DNA from: Candidatus Izemoplasmatales bacterium
Lineage (GTDB): Bacteria > Bacillota_I > Bacilli_A > Izemoplasmatales > Hujiaoplasmataceae
Length of the DNA: 64,000 nt
Assembly: GCA_041649275.1 (NCBI GenBank)
Contig: JBAZNL010000005.1
Coordinates: forward strand, 1-64,000
Direction: 5' to 3'
Shown piece after piece: positions 43,625 through 51,923 of this stretch (positions within the stretch are counted from its first letter, which is position 1; every line of letters begins with the position of its first letter). The notes beneath the pieces were generated by a model that worked only from the letters and a program-made list of their open reading frames with translations, had not been told where the DNA came from and made no database searches. A program made the position numbers and the translations under genes.

Positions 43625-44925
43625 CGTTTCGTCCCTCCTTCCACATATCTTCCCGACGTGCCGAGGAAGCGGCCGTCCCTGACGGCGAACCGGCCCCGGA
43701 CCATCGTCGCCGCGATCGACGCGGAGACTTCGGTTCCGAGCCAGAGCGAGTGTCCCCGCGAATGGTCGGAGGCGATCGTCCCCGCCCCCGGGCGGACGAA
43801 CACGAAATCGGCGTCGGCGCCGACGGCGATCGTTCCCTTGATTCCGGCCAGTCCGAAGCATTCGGCCGGATGCGCCGTCATCTTCGGGATCACGGCGTCG
43901 CCGAACCGGTGGTGAAGGACCCGGAAGGCGTGTTCGACGCCGCCGATCCCCATCGGGATGTCGCGGAGCAGGGATTTCGTCTTCTGCTCCCGGGTAAAGG
44001 GGCAGTGGTCGGTGCCGATCGCGTAGACGTCGTCGAAGCCGGCCGCGAGGCGGTCGCGTTCGGCGGCGGAGCGGAGCGCCGGCGCCATCGCGTAGAGCGC
44101 TCCGTCGGAAGAGGCGAGGTCGTCTTCGGTGAAGGCGAAGTAGTGCGGGCAGCTCTCGACGAAGAAACGACGGCCGAGGAGCGCGGGATAGCGGGTGCGA
44201 AGGGCGTCGAGGGTCGCCCCCGAGGAACAGTGGACCATGTAGAGGGTGCCGCCGCGACGCTCGACGAACGACGCGAGCTTGAGCGCTTCCGCCGTCTCGC
44301 CCGCCGCGGGGCGGCTCTTCGGGAGGTCCCGCGCGGTGAAGCCGTCCTCCATCACGATGCGGGTATCGTCCTCGATGTGGGCGAGGACGACGAAACCTTC
44401 CCGTTCGGAGAGTTCGAGGAGCCTCTCGATGTCGGAATCGAAGGTCCGGCGTCCGGAATCGGAATAGGTCGTGAACAGCTTGAGCGAGCGGATCCCGAGC
44501 GAAAGCATCGTCCGCACGTACCGTTCGAGGTCGCAGCGCGGATTCTTGATCGTGGCGTGGAAGCGGTAGTCGACGACGGCTTCGCGCGCCTCGCGGCGCC
44601 GGTCGGCGAACGCCCGCTCGAGCGCCTCGGGGGTATCCGTCGGCGAAAGGAAGTCGATGAAGGTCGTGACCCCGCCGAACGCGGCCGCAACCGAACCGGA
44701 CCGGAAGTCGTCCGCGGAGCGGATCCGGCCGAGGTCGAGGTCGAAATGGACGTGCGGGTCGATGAAGCCGGGGAGCACGCGCAAACCGGCGGCGTCGAAC
44801 GTCTCGAGGGCGGGTTCCGGGGACGGCCCGACGGACGTGATCCGTCCGTCCCGGACCAGGAGGTCGGTCGCGACGTCGGCGTCGCCGAGGCGGACGAGGC
44901 CGTTTCTGATCAGCAGGTCGTTCAT
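43621..44925 (-). CDS. hyuA: Dihydropyrimidinase-like cyclic amidohydrolase
   Basis: A 434-residue zinc hydrolase. The binuclear site is visible: GFIDPHVHFD (His-x-His), SLKLFTTYS with the lysine that is carbamylated, LAHIEDD, MVHCSSG and GTDHCPFT. It opens cyclic amide rings; in purine breakdown this is a ring-opening step after oxidation. It is also known as HyuA or YgeZ in the E. coli cluster. The ATG at 44925 leaves 10 bases to the preceding gene, and ATGA couples it to ssnA. Confidence 0.92.
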   Translation of the reverse strand: MNDLLIRNGLVRLGDADVATDLLVRDGRITSVGPSPEPALETFDAAGLRVLPGFIDPHVHFDLDLGRIRSADDFRSGSVAAAFGGVTTFIDFLSPTDTPEALERAFADRRREAREAVVDYRFHATIKNPRCDLERYVRTMLSLGIRSLKLFTTYSDSGRRTFDSDIERLLELSEREGFVVLAHIEDDTRIVMEDGFTARDLPKSRPAAGETAEALKLASFVERRGGTLYMVHCSSGATLDALRTRYPALLGRRFFVESCPHYFAFTEDDLASSDGALYAMAPALRSAAERDRLAAGFDDVYAIGTDHCPFTREQKTKSLLRDIPMGIGGVEHAFRVLHHRFGDAVIPKMTAHPAECFGLAGIKGTIAVGADADFVFVRPGAGTIASDHSRGHSLWLGTEVSASIAATMVRGRFAVRDGRFLGTSGRYVEGGTKR

Positions 44926-44935
44926 GGCGGACCCC

Positions 44936-45412
44936 CTAGATCGAGTCGACGACCGTCGCGTTGCGGAAGCCGTAGCGGGCGATCGCGCGTTCGACGAACT
45001 CGTCGCGGACGACGAGGACGAGGTCGAGTCCCGACGCCGCAAGCGCCGCGATCGCGTCGTCGAATCCGGATCCTGAGAGTTCGAGCTCGCCGATCTCGTC
45101 GAAGTAGATCGGGGAGGTGCGGGCGGCGACCATCTCCGTCAGTTCGCGGACGACGCGGTCGTAGGATTCTCTTGCGAAGAGGTACGGACCGATCTCGCAG
45201 GCGACCGCGAGGCCTTCGGGTTCGAAGCCGCGGCGATGCACGAGCGGGATCTCGACGCCGGTGGAGAGCCGCCTGGCGTCGTAACCGCGGACGTGCCTGC
45301 CGGCGAGCCGCTTGATCATCGCGAAACCGTCGCCTTTTCCGGATTCGGCAAAAAGCGACGTGAGTTTCGTGGTCTTGCAGGAGTCGATGCCTCCCGTGAC
45401 GATCGTGACCAA
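44936..45412 (-). CDS. THEP1-like P-loop NTPase
   Basis: A 158-residue nucleotide-binding protein. Walker A is GGIDSCKTT and Walker B is YFDEIGELEL, with the same order as the small archaeal/bacterial THEP1 NTPases. The likely start is TTG at 45412, eight bases after AAGGGGG; a GTG at 45421 is too close to that site. In the E. coli cluster the ATPase YqeC has a role in selenium-dependent hydroxylase maturation; this protein is not YqeC by sequence but could have a comparable role. The function is inferred only from position. Confidence 0.7.
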   Translation of the reverse strand: MVTIVTGGIDSCKTTKLTSLFAESGKGDGFAMIKRLAGRHVRGYDARRLSTGVEIPLVHRRGFEPEGLAVACEIGPYLFARESYDRVVRELTEMVAARTSPIYFDEIGELELSGSGFDDAIAALAASGLDLVLVVRDEFVERAIARYGFRNATVVDSI

Positions 45413-45435
45413 GACGGCCACCCCCTTCGGACGGT

Positions 45436-45469
45436 TAAGAAGAACGCCAAGGCCCGGGGCGATTGGCGT
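45436..45469 (-). terminator. Weak internal terminator or processing hairpin in the purine operon
   Basis: On the minus strand ACGCCAA and TTGGCGT (7 bp) with a 12-base loop, then TCTTCTTAA. The imperfect T-tract suggests partial termination, lowering expression of the downstream half. Confidence 0.5.
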
Positions 45470-45474
45470 CGGAA

Positions 45475-46104
45475 TCAGGACAGAAGATAGGTCGCGGCGA
45501 GCGCGAGCGCGGCCATTCCGGCCGCGAACGCCGGTTTCGCGAACGGGCGCGTCACGGTCTCCGGCAGACGGCCGGCGAGGCGGTCGACGAAGATCCAGAC
45601 GGCGCCGGAGGCGAGGCCGTTGTAGACGATGAACTCGAAGAGCGTGTCGAAGCCGGCAAGCTGGCCGGACCAGATCCCGAAGCCCCAGTATTCGACGGAC
45701 AGCGCGAGGATGAAGGCGACGCGCCAGCCGAGCGAGGCGGAGAACTGGAGTTCGATGCGGCGCCATTCCGTTCCCTTCGAAAGCGCCGGAAGGAGCGCCG
45801 CCATCACGGCAGCCTCGAGGACGATCGAGAGCATCGGGTTGGCGACCCGGAGCGGATTCATCCCGGGAATCAGGAAGTCGACCGACTTGACGAGCGCGGC
45901 CATTGCGCCGACCGCGACGGCGGCGCCGCGGTTTCCGGTCTCCTTGCGGAAGCGGACCAGGATCGCCGCGCCGATCGCCGGCATGACGATGCCGGAGAGG
46001 TAGTCGTGGACGAGATGCAGGACGTAGCCGAGGGTGGCTTCGAGCAGACCCCAGAGGGCGCCGTAGGCGACGACCAGGATCGCGATCTTGAGGTTCTTGT
46101 TCAT
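45475..46104 (-). CDS. Multi-pass membrane protein, ECF S-component-like
   Basis: A 209-residue protein with about six membrane helices (GLLEATLGYVLHLVHDYLSG near residue 25, further helices to residue 205). Length and hydrophobic profile resemble substrate-binding S components of energy-coupling factor transporters, but no family signature was recognised. Its place between the hydroxylase subunit and the NTPase suggests uptake of a purine, a cofactor precursor or a metal oxyanion. GGAGGAACCC precedes the ATG. Confidence 0.6.
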   Translation of the reverse strand: MNKNLKIAILVVAYGALWGLLEATLGYVLHLVHDYLSGIVMPAIGAAILVRFRKETGNRGAAVAVGAMAALVKSVDFLIPGMNPLRVANPMLSIVLEAAVMAALLPALSKGTEWRRIELQFSASLGWRVAFILALSVEYWGFGIWSGQLAGFDTLFEFIVYNGLASGAVWIFVDRLAGRLPETVTRPFAKPAFAAGMAALALAATYLLS

Positions 46105-46114
46105 GGGTTCCTCC

Positions 46115-48424
46115 TTATTTCGCCTGACGGGCCTGGAGGCCGCGCCAGATCTTTTCCGGGGTGACGGGGAGTTCGCGGATGCGGACGCCGACGGCGTGAT
46201 AGATCGCGTTCGCGATCGCCGCCGGCGGGGTGTCGATGCCGATCTCGCCGACCGACTTCGCGCCGAAGGGGCCGGACTCCTCGTAGGAGACCGCGAACTC
46301 GGTCGTGAGCTTCGGGATGTCGAGCCGGGTCGGGATCTTGTACTGGAGCAGGTCGTTCGGACTCGTCCGACCGTCCTTGGCGTAGCCCGGCTCCTCGAAC
46401 ATCGCGATGCCGAGGCCCTGGACGATCGCGCCCTCGACCTGGCCCTGCGCCAGCTTCGGGTTGATCGTGGTGCCGCAGTCGACGACGGAGACGTAGTCGA
46501 TCAGGTCGACCTCGCCCGTCTCGGTATCGACCTCGACGGTCGCGAACCCGGCCATGAAGGGCGGCGGCGACTTGTGGCCGACGAAACTGCCGGTGACGCA
46601 GAGCTGCTTCTGCCCTTGGTTGTAATAGAGGCGGTTGGCGAGTTCGCGCAGGGTCGTCCGACCCGATTCGGCGACGAATTTCTCGCCGTCGAAGGCGACC
46701 TGGTCGCGGGTCGTGCCGAGGACCTCGGCGGCTTCCGCGACGAGCGCCTCCTTCATCTTCCGGGCCGCGCACAGGACGGCGTTGCCGGAGACATAGGTGG
46801 TCGAGGAGGCGTAGGCGCCGGTGTCGAACGGCGTCACGTCGGTGTCCGAGGAGGTCACGACCATGCGGTCGAGGGTGGTGCCGAGTTCCTCGGCGGCGAT
46901 CTGGGCGAGGACCGTGTCGCTCTTCTGGCCGATGTCGGTCGCGCCGACGAGGAGGTTGTAGAAACCGTCGTCGTTCAGCTTGATCGTGGCCGACGCCATG
47001 TCGATCAGGGGGATGCCGCTGCCCTGCATCGCGATCGCCATCCCGACCGCGCGGACGCGGTTGCGGGCGACGATGCGGCGCGGGAAATTGTGCGCCCAGT
47101 CGCTGAGCTCGGCGCCGCGGTCGACGCAGAACGGCAGCTTGCAGGTGTCCATCGTCATCGCGGTGCCTTCGGTGCCTTCGCCCATGATCGCGAAGATCGG
47201 CGAGGTCTCGCCCTCGCGCATCATGTTCTTCCGGCGGAACGCGAGCGGATCGCACTTCAGTTCGGCGCAGAGCTCGTCGACGGCCGATTCGAGGGCGAAG
47301 TTGCCCTGGATCGCGCCGTAGCCGCGGAACGCGCCGGCGGGGGTGTGGTTGGTGTAGGCGACGATCCCGCCGAAGCGGACCGCGTCGACCTTGTTGTAGA
47401 GCGGGAGCACCTTCGATCCCGTCACCATGAAGACGGTGAGGGCGTGTTCCCCGTAGGCGCCGGTGTCGGAGAGGACCTGGCAGTCGATCGCCTTCAGGGT
47501 CCCGTCCTTCATCGCACCGAGGGTCATCTCGATCCGCATCGGATGCCGCGTGTAGGAGGATTCGAAGACCTCCTTGCGGGTGAAGACCAGCCGGCACGGC
47601 CTGCCGGTCCGGATCGCGACGGTCGCGACGGCGAGTTCGGCGGCGATCGCCTGCTTCCCGCCGAAGCCGCCGCCGACGCGCGGCTTGATCACGCGGATGT
47701 TGGCGATCGGATAGCCGAGCGCCTGCGAGAGGATCCGACGCACGTGCATCGGCGTCTGCGTCGTCGCGTGGATCACGAGTCGGTTCTGATGGTCGAAGCG
47801 GGCGTTGGCGGCGTGCGGTTCCATTGCGACGTGGGCCTGCGCGGTGGTGCGGTAGGTCCGTTTCACGACGACGTCGCACGTCTTGAGGACGGCGTCGACG
47901 TCGCCGACGTTCATCTTGTAGGAGGCGGCGATGTTCCGTTTCGGTTCGAAGCCGATCGGGAACATCTCGTGGATCTCCGGTTCCGGATGGAGCACGGAGG
48001 GATTGTCGACGGCGGTGTCGAGGTCGAGGACGGGCGTGAGGAGCTCGTACTGGACCTTGATCGCGGCGATCGCGGCTTCGGCAGTCCGGACGTCGGACGC
48101 CGCGACGATGGCGACCTCGTCGCCGACGTAGCGGACGTATTCGTCGAGCACGAACTTGTCGTGCGGAGACGGTTCGGGATAGCCCTGTCCGGCGCGGGTG
48201 AAGGGGACGCGCGGAAAATCCTTGTGGGTGAGGACGAGTTCGACTCCGGGAATCGCGCGCGCTTCGGTCAGGTCGATCGCGACGATCCGGGCGAAGGGGT
48301 GCGGACTCCGCAGGATCTTGACCGCAAGCGACTGCGGAGCGGTGAAGTCGTCGGTGTAGGCCGGGCGGCCCATCATGATCGCCTTTCCGTCAAGCGACGG
48401 CAGCGGCTTGTTCACGACGTTCAT
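46115..48424 (-). CDS. xdhA: Molybdopterin subunit of xanthine dehydrogenase (second set)
   Basis: Catalytic subunit of 769 residues, full length. N-terminal aldehyde-oxidase hammerhead domain begins with KAIMMGRPAYTDDF. Cofactor motifs: KPRVGGGFGGKQAIAAE, TPAGAFRGYGAIQ and GPFGAKSVGEIGID (catalytic Glu). Most similar in wording to the xanthine/purine hydroxylases of anaerobes that depend on a selenium-containing cofactor. Coupled by ATGA to the Fe-S subunit gene, with GGAGGAACGTCC before the ATG. Confidence 0.94.
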   Translation of the reverse strand: MNVVNKPLPSLDGKAIMMGRPAYTDDFTAPQSLAVKILRSPHPFARIVAIDLTEARAIPGVELVLTHKDFPRVPFTRAGQGYPEPSPHDKFVLDEYVRYVGDEVAIVAASDVRTAEAAIAAIKVQYELLTPVLDLDTAVDNPSVLHPEPEIHEMFPIGFEPKRNIAASYKMNVGDVDAVLKTCDVVVKRTYRTTAQAHVAMEPHAANARFDHQNRLVIHATTQTPMHVRRILSQALGYPIANIRVIKPRVGGGFGGKQAIAAELAVATVAIRTGRPCRLVFTRKEVFESSYTRHPMRIEMTLGAMKDGTLKAIDCQVLSDTGAYGEHALTVFMVTGSKVLPLYNKVDAVRFGGIVAYTNHTPAGAFRGYGAIQGNFALESAVDELCAELKCDPLAFRRKNMMREGETSPIFAIMGEGTEGTAMTMDTCKLPFCVDRGAELSDWAHNFPRRIVARNRVRAVGMAIAMQGSGIPLIDMASATIKLNDDGFYNLLVGATDIGQKSDTVLAQIAAEELGTTLDRMVVTSSDTDVTPFDTGAYASSTTYVSGNAVLCAARKMKEALVAEAAEVLGTTRDQVAFDGEKFVAESGRTTLRELANRLYYNQGQKQLCVTGSFVGHKSPPPFMAGFATVEVDTETGEVDLIDYVSVVDCGTTINPKLAQGQVEGAIVQGLGIAMFEEPGYAKDGRTSPNDLLQYKIPTRLDIPKLTTEFAVSYEESGPFGAKSVGEIGIDTPPAAIANAIYHAVGVRIRELPVTPEKIWRGLQARQAK

Positions 48425-48873
48425 GGACGTTCCTCCAGATAGCGCCGGATCGCGGCGAGCTGCGACTGGTACCCCGAGCAGCGGCAGAGGTTTCCGACGA
48501 GCCATGTGCGGATCTCGTCGTCGGTCGCGTCCGGTTTCGTCGTCTTGAGCGCATACACTGCGAGCGCAAGCGAGGGATTGCAGTAGCCGCACTGGTCGGC
48601 GCCCTCCTCGCCGAAATGGCGGGCGAGGCGTTCTGCCTCGGCGGCGATGCCCTCGACGGTAGTCACCTTGCGGCCGTCGGCGCGGATCGACAGGAACGAA
48701 CAGGACGGCACGGGACGGCCGTCGACGAGAACCGTGCAGACGCCGCATGAGGTGGAGTCGCAGCCGCGGCGGACCGAGAGCCAGCCGGCGTTGCGGAGCG
48801 TGTCGAGCAGGTAGTCGCCCGGTTCGACGTCGAACGGGCGGGACAGACCGTTGACTTCAACGCGGATCAGCAT
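48421..48873 (-). CDS. xdhC: [2Fe-2S] subunit of xanthine dehydrogenase (second set)
   Basis: A 150-residue subunit with two [2Fe-2S] clusters, in RRGCDSTSCGVCTVLV plus PSCSF, and in QCGYCNPSL and LCRCSGY. The first loop reads CDSTSCGVC, not the CGEGECGAC of the first set, so the two complexes are not recent duplicates. It overlaps the FAD subunit gene by 17 bases. Confidence 0.94.
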   Translation of the reverse strand: MLIRVEVNGLSRPFDVEPGDYLLDTLRNAGWLSVRRGCDSTSCGVCTVLVDGRPVPSCSFLSIRADGRKVTTVEGIAAEAERLARHFGEEGADQCGYCNPSLALAVYALKTTKPDATDDEIRTWLVGNLCRCSGYQSQLAAIRRYLEERP

Positions 48874-49666
48874 CGAAGGTCACCTCCTTCAGGGCGCGGA
48901 AGAGATGGTGTTTCGCGAGCATGCGCCGATACTCCTCGGAAGCGCGCCCGTTGGATCCGAAGTCGAGTTCGCCGAGGGCGTCGCCCACGGCCTTCTCGAG
49001 GTCGAAGACCGAAACGGGATGGATCTCGTTCAGCCGCTCGGCGGCCGCGGTCGCGAGCCTCGCGACGCCGGGGCGGGCGCCGACGGCGATCAGGTAGAGG
49101 CCGTTCACGTTCGTGACGGCGAGGTTGAGGATGGCGAAGTCGAGGCGGGTTCTGGCGATCTTGACGAAAGCGCCGCGGCCGTTGCGCCGCGGGATCGAGA
49201 CCGCCGTGAGGAGGTCGCGGAAATTCGTCTTCCGCGCGACGTACTCCGCGAGTTTCATCGGTTCGTGCTTCTGGAAGCGGAGCGTGGCGTCCATCGCGAG
49301 GAGCGCGGTCAGGAGGTCGGAGAAGGCGTAGCCGCCCATGACGGTGCCCCCGAGGGTGGCGACGTCCTGGACGTTGATCCCCATCACCCGGCGGCAGGTG
49401 GTGGAAAGCAGGCCGCCGTACATGCCGGAAAGGACCGGATCCTCGGCGACCGCGGAGAGCGTCGCGAGCGAGCCGATCTCCACCGTACGCTGGTCGGCGA
49501 CGATCCGATCGAGGCCGAGGCCGTCGAGCAGGACGGCTGTCTGGATCTCCTTCAGGGTCAGCTTGATCCAGGCGCCGCCGCCGATCGGAACGGCGTTCTT
49601 GTCGGCGAGCAGGACCTTATAGGCTTCTTCGGCGGAAGCCGGTCTTACGACGTTCTCAATCCGCAT
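48857..49666 (-). CDS. xdhB: FAD-binding subunit of xanthine dehydrogenase (second set)
   Basis: A 269-residue FAD subunit. The FAD-binding loop PIGGGAWIKLTLK and the VATLGGTVMGGYAFSDLL stretch are typical of the CO dehydrogenase flavoprotein family. The ATG at 49666 lies inside the last codons of the mocA-like gene and follows AAGGAGGGG. Gene order is FAD, Fe-S, Mo, the reverse of the first set (Mo, Fe-S, FAD). Confidence 0.92.
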   Translation of the reverse strand: MRIENVVRPASAEEAYKVLLADKNAVPIGGGAWIKLTLKEIQTAVLLDGLGLDRIVADQRTVEIGSLATLSAVAEDPVLSGMYGGLLSTTCRRVMGINVQDVATLGGTVMGGYAFSDLLTALLAMDATLRFQKHEPMKLAEYVARKTNFRDLLTAVSIPRRNGRGAFVKIARTRLDFAILNLAVTNVNGLYLIAVGARPGVARLATAAAERLNEIHPVSVFDLEKAVGDALGELDFGSNGRASEEYRRMLAKHHLFRALKEVTFDADPR

Positions 49667-50234
49667 CAGGGTGTTCCCCTCCTTCGTTCGTGAGCTTGCG
49701 ATAGTCGTCGAGCGAGTCGACGTCGATGAGGATGCCGGGATCATCGGTCGGAACGCTCGTGAAGCCTTCCCGGTCGCGGAAACCGCGGAGACCGTCGGGT
49801 CCGCGGTAGGCGAGCAGGGGCGTCCTGAGCCGCGCCGCGATGAAGATGGGGTGACCCGTCTTTCGGCGGTAGATCGGGACGCGGATATCGCCGGTCGCGG
49901 AAAGGATCTTTGCCACCGTCGACGGTTCGATCAGCGGCATGTCTCCCGGCAGGATCAGGACGTCGCCGGTCGTGGCGCCGACGCCGCAGCGGACCGAGTC
50001 GAACATCCCGTTCTCGAAGAGCGGGTTGCGGACGAAGGTCGTCTTCGGGCGCCCGGCGAGGGCCTCGACGATGTCGTCGTGGAAGCGGCCGGTGACGACC
50101 ACGATCGCGTCGCAGAAGGGCGAAAGGACGTCGACCGCGCGGGCGACGAGCGGCACGCCCCGGTAGGGTAGGGTCATCTTGTTCATGCCGGCGCGGCTCG
50201 AAAAGCCGCCGGCGAGGACGATTCCCTGAGCCAT
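49656..50234 (-). CDS. mocA: MocA-like molybdenum cofactor cytidylyltransferase
   Basis: A 192-residue nucleotidyltransferase that attaches CMP to molybdopterin for the hydroxylases of this operon. Marks: the nucleotide-binding LAGGFSSRAGMNKMTLPYRG, then VLILPGDMPLIEP with the metal-binding Asp, and GHPIF. It is the first gene of the operon, the position of YgfJ in E. coli. GAAGGAGGGG precedes the ATG. Confidence 0.9.
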   Translation of the reverse strand: MAQGIVLAGGFSSRAGMNKMTLPYRGVPLVARAVDVLSPFCDAIVVVTGRFHDDIVEALAGRPKTTFVRNPLFENGMFDSVRCGVGATTGDVLILPGDMPLIEPSTVAKILSATGDIRVPIYRRKTGHPIFIAARLRTPLLAYRGPDGLRGFRDREGFTSVPTDDPGILIDVDSLDDYRKLTNEGGEHPDAD

Positions 50235-50253
50235 CTTCGGCCCCTCCTTCCGT

Positions 50254-50267
50254 TACAAGCGCTTTCA
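50254..50267. promoter_or_regulatory. cre-like palindrome in the leader of the purine operon
   Basis: TACAAGCGCTTTCA (plus strand) matches 12 of 14 cre positions, with a perfect AAGCGCTT core. It lies about 60 bases after the predicted transcription start and 20 before the mocA start, a usual road-block position. Confidence 0.45.
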
Positions 50268-50328
50268 TCCGAAGTGTAAAAAAAATAAGTGCGCGGCGTG
50301 ACGGGCGGTGTCTCCCGATTTGAACGCT

Positions 50329-50357
50329 ATTATATCACCGACGCATTTATTTTTCTA
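50329..50357 (-). promoter_or_regulatory. Promoter of the purine operon
   Basis: Minus-strand TAGAAA (50357-50352), 17-base spacer ending TGA, and consensus TATAAT (50334-50329): an extended -10 promoter in an AT-rich island. The leader of about 90 bases contains a T8 tract (50278-50285) without a convincing stem. Confidence 0.8.
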
Positions 50358-50415
50358 TATCGTTTCGAATATTAACTGATCTTTTCGCGCCGCGCGTGCC
50401 GTGTGCACGACCCGG

Positions 50416-51348
50416 TCAGCGCTCGATCCGCGTTCCCGAACGGCCTTCGATCGCCTCGGCGGCCTTCTCGAGGGCGCAGATCACGGCGACGCGTCCGGCC
50501 TTCCCGGCGGCGAAGCGGACCGCCGCCTCGACCTTCGGCAGCATCGATCCCCTGGCGAAGTGCCCCTGGGCGATGAAGTCCTCGGCCTCGGTGATCGAGA
50601 GCCGGTCGAGGTCGATCTGGTCCGGCCGACCGTAGTTGAGCGAGACGCGCTCGACCGCGGTGAGGATGAAGAGCATGTCGGCGTCAAGCAGGTCGGCGAG
50701 CGTCTGGGAGGCGAAGTCCTTGTCGATGACGGCGGAGACGCCGAGATGGCCGGCGCCGTCCTTCACGACGGGGATCCCGCCGCCGCCGACGGCGACGACG
50801 ACGTAGCCGGCGTCGACGAGGGTGCGGATCATCGGCAGTTCGACGACCGCGACGGGTTTCGGACTCGGAACGACGCGGCGATAGCCGCGCCCGGCGTCCT
50901 CCTTCATGACGTAGCCGCTCTGGGCGGCGAGCCGCTCGGCGGCTTCCTTCGAATAGAAGGCGCCGACCGGCTTGGTCGGATTGCGGAAGGCGGGGTCTGC
51001 GGGATCGACCTCGACCTGGGTGACGACGCTCACGGCCCGTTCGGCCATCCCGCGCTCCGCGAGTTCGCGGTTCAAGGCGTTCTGGAGGTGGTAGCCGATG
51101 TATCCCTGGCTCATCGCGCCGCATTCCGGAAAAGGCATCGGATGCGAAAGCGCCGAAGCCTTCGCGGCGGTCTCGAAGGCGAGGTTGATCATGCCGACCT
51201 GCGGGCCGTTGCCGTGGGTGACGACGACCTGATGGCCGCGCGCCACCAGTTCGGCGATCGGCTTGACGGTGGCCCTGACCAGTTCGGACTGTTCGGCGGC
51301 GTGGTTCCCGAGGGCGTTGCCCCCGAGGGCGATGACGATTCTCTTCAT
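50416..51348 (-). CDS. arcC: Carbamate kinase
   Basis: Transfers phosphate from carbamoyl phosphate to ADP, releasing ammonia and CO2: the ATP-yielding step. 310 residues, normal length. Marks: VIALGGNALG, VTHGNGPQVG, VVAVGGGGIPVV and the C-terminal GSMLPKVEAAVRF. The E. coli purine cluster has the same kind of enzyme (YqeA). It has its own promoter and lies just upstream of the purine operon on the same strand; GGGAGAAACC precedes the ATG. Confidence 0.96.
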   Translation of the reverse strand: MKRIVIALGGNALGNHAAEQSELVRATVKPIAELVARGHQVVVTHGNGPQVGMINLAFETAAKASALSHPMPFPECGAMSQGYIGYHLQNALNRELAERGMAERAVSVVTQVEVDPADPAFRNPTKPVGAFYSKEAAERLAAQSGYVMKEDAGRGYRRVVPSPKPVAVVELPMIRTLVDAGYVVVAVGGGGIPVVKDGAGHLGVSAVIDKDFASQTLADLLDADMLFILTAVERVSLNYGRPDQIDLDRLSITEAEDFIAQGHFARGSMLPKVEAAVRFAAGKAGRVAVICALEKAAEAIEGRSGTRIER

Positions 51349-51384
51349 GGTTTCTCCCGGCGTCCGCTGACCGCGGAGCGCTCC

Positions 51385-51413
51385 ATTATATCACGTGCGT
51401 TACCCGATTACAA
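51385..51413 (-). promoter_or_regulatory. Promoter of carbamate kinase
   Basis: Minus-strand TTGTAA (51413-51408), 17-base spacer ending TGA, TATAAT (51390-51385). The -35 includes the stop codon of the gene upstream. Confidence 0.8.
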
Positions 51414-51872
51414 CCGTTCGATGGGGAACAGAAGCCACATCCGTTCCTTCAGGTACATCTCCTGGATGGCGCCGACGAGATTCCACCCCTGCTCGGCGAA
51501 GACGACCCCGAGCGTGTGGCGGTAGACGTCGGCGTAGGTCTCGATCGTCGCCGGAACGCGGACGTAGACGAACCCGGGAACGCGCCAGACGGCGAACCCG
51601 AGCGCGTCCATGTACCGGTCCGACTCGACCCCGACCATGTAGCGGCCGTCCTCGCCCCAGGGCTGGAACTCCTGGGCGAGGTCGGTCATCGCGCCCCAGA
51701 CGTGGATCCGGCCGCGGGCGTCGGGGCGCGCGAGCGTCTCGAGTTTCCCGAAGCCGGCGTTGAATTCCTCCCACAGCGGCGGGATCCATTCGCTGGCTTC
51801 CCCGGCCGGCCCCTGGCCGTCGCAGCCGACGAGGAAGAAAGCCTCTTTCACGAACAGGTCGTATGCGCCCAT
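51408..51872 (-). CDS. GyrI-like small-molecule-binding protein
   Basis: A 154-residue single-domain protein with the SHV-fold pattern of GyrI/Rob effector-binding domains: a long first strand and helix (FNAGFGKLETLAR), the middle MVGVESDRYMDALGF, the VPGFVYVRVPATIETYADVYRH turn and a final WLLFPIERL strand. It has no DNA-binding part. Such stand-alone domains bind or hydrolyse small cyclic compounds. No operon partner is clear: the acetyltransferase gene upstream is 51 bases away on the same strand. Confidence 0.75.
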   Translation of the reverse strand: MGAYDLFVKEAFFLVGCDGQGPAGEASEWIPPLWEEFNAGFGKLETLARPDARGRIHVWGAMTDLAQEFQPWGEDGRYMVGVESDRYMDALGFAVWRVPGFVYVRVPATIETYADVYRHTLGVVFAEQGWNLVGAIQEMYLKERMWLLFPIERL

Positions 51873-51923
51873 GCATTCCTCCGCGGCTCCATCGCCGCCC
51901 GGTCCGTTCCGTCTTGTCCTTGC

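Noticed and set aside
44936..45412. Calling the small NTPase YqeC because of its place in the purine cluster.
   Set aside because: The Walker A and the later strands match THEP1-type NTPases, not YqeC.
48421..49666. Possible selenocysteine (in-frame TGA) in the hydroxylase genes.
   Set aside because: All three subunits read through without internal TGA; selenium, if used, would be in a labile cofactor, not as selenocysteine.
50298..50311. GTGACGGGCGGTGT, identical to the reverse of a universal 16S rRNA segment.
   Set aside because: Only about 14 bases match and no flanking rRNA helix is present; such a match is expected by chance in GC-rich DNA.
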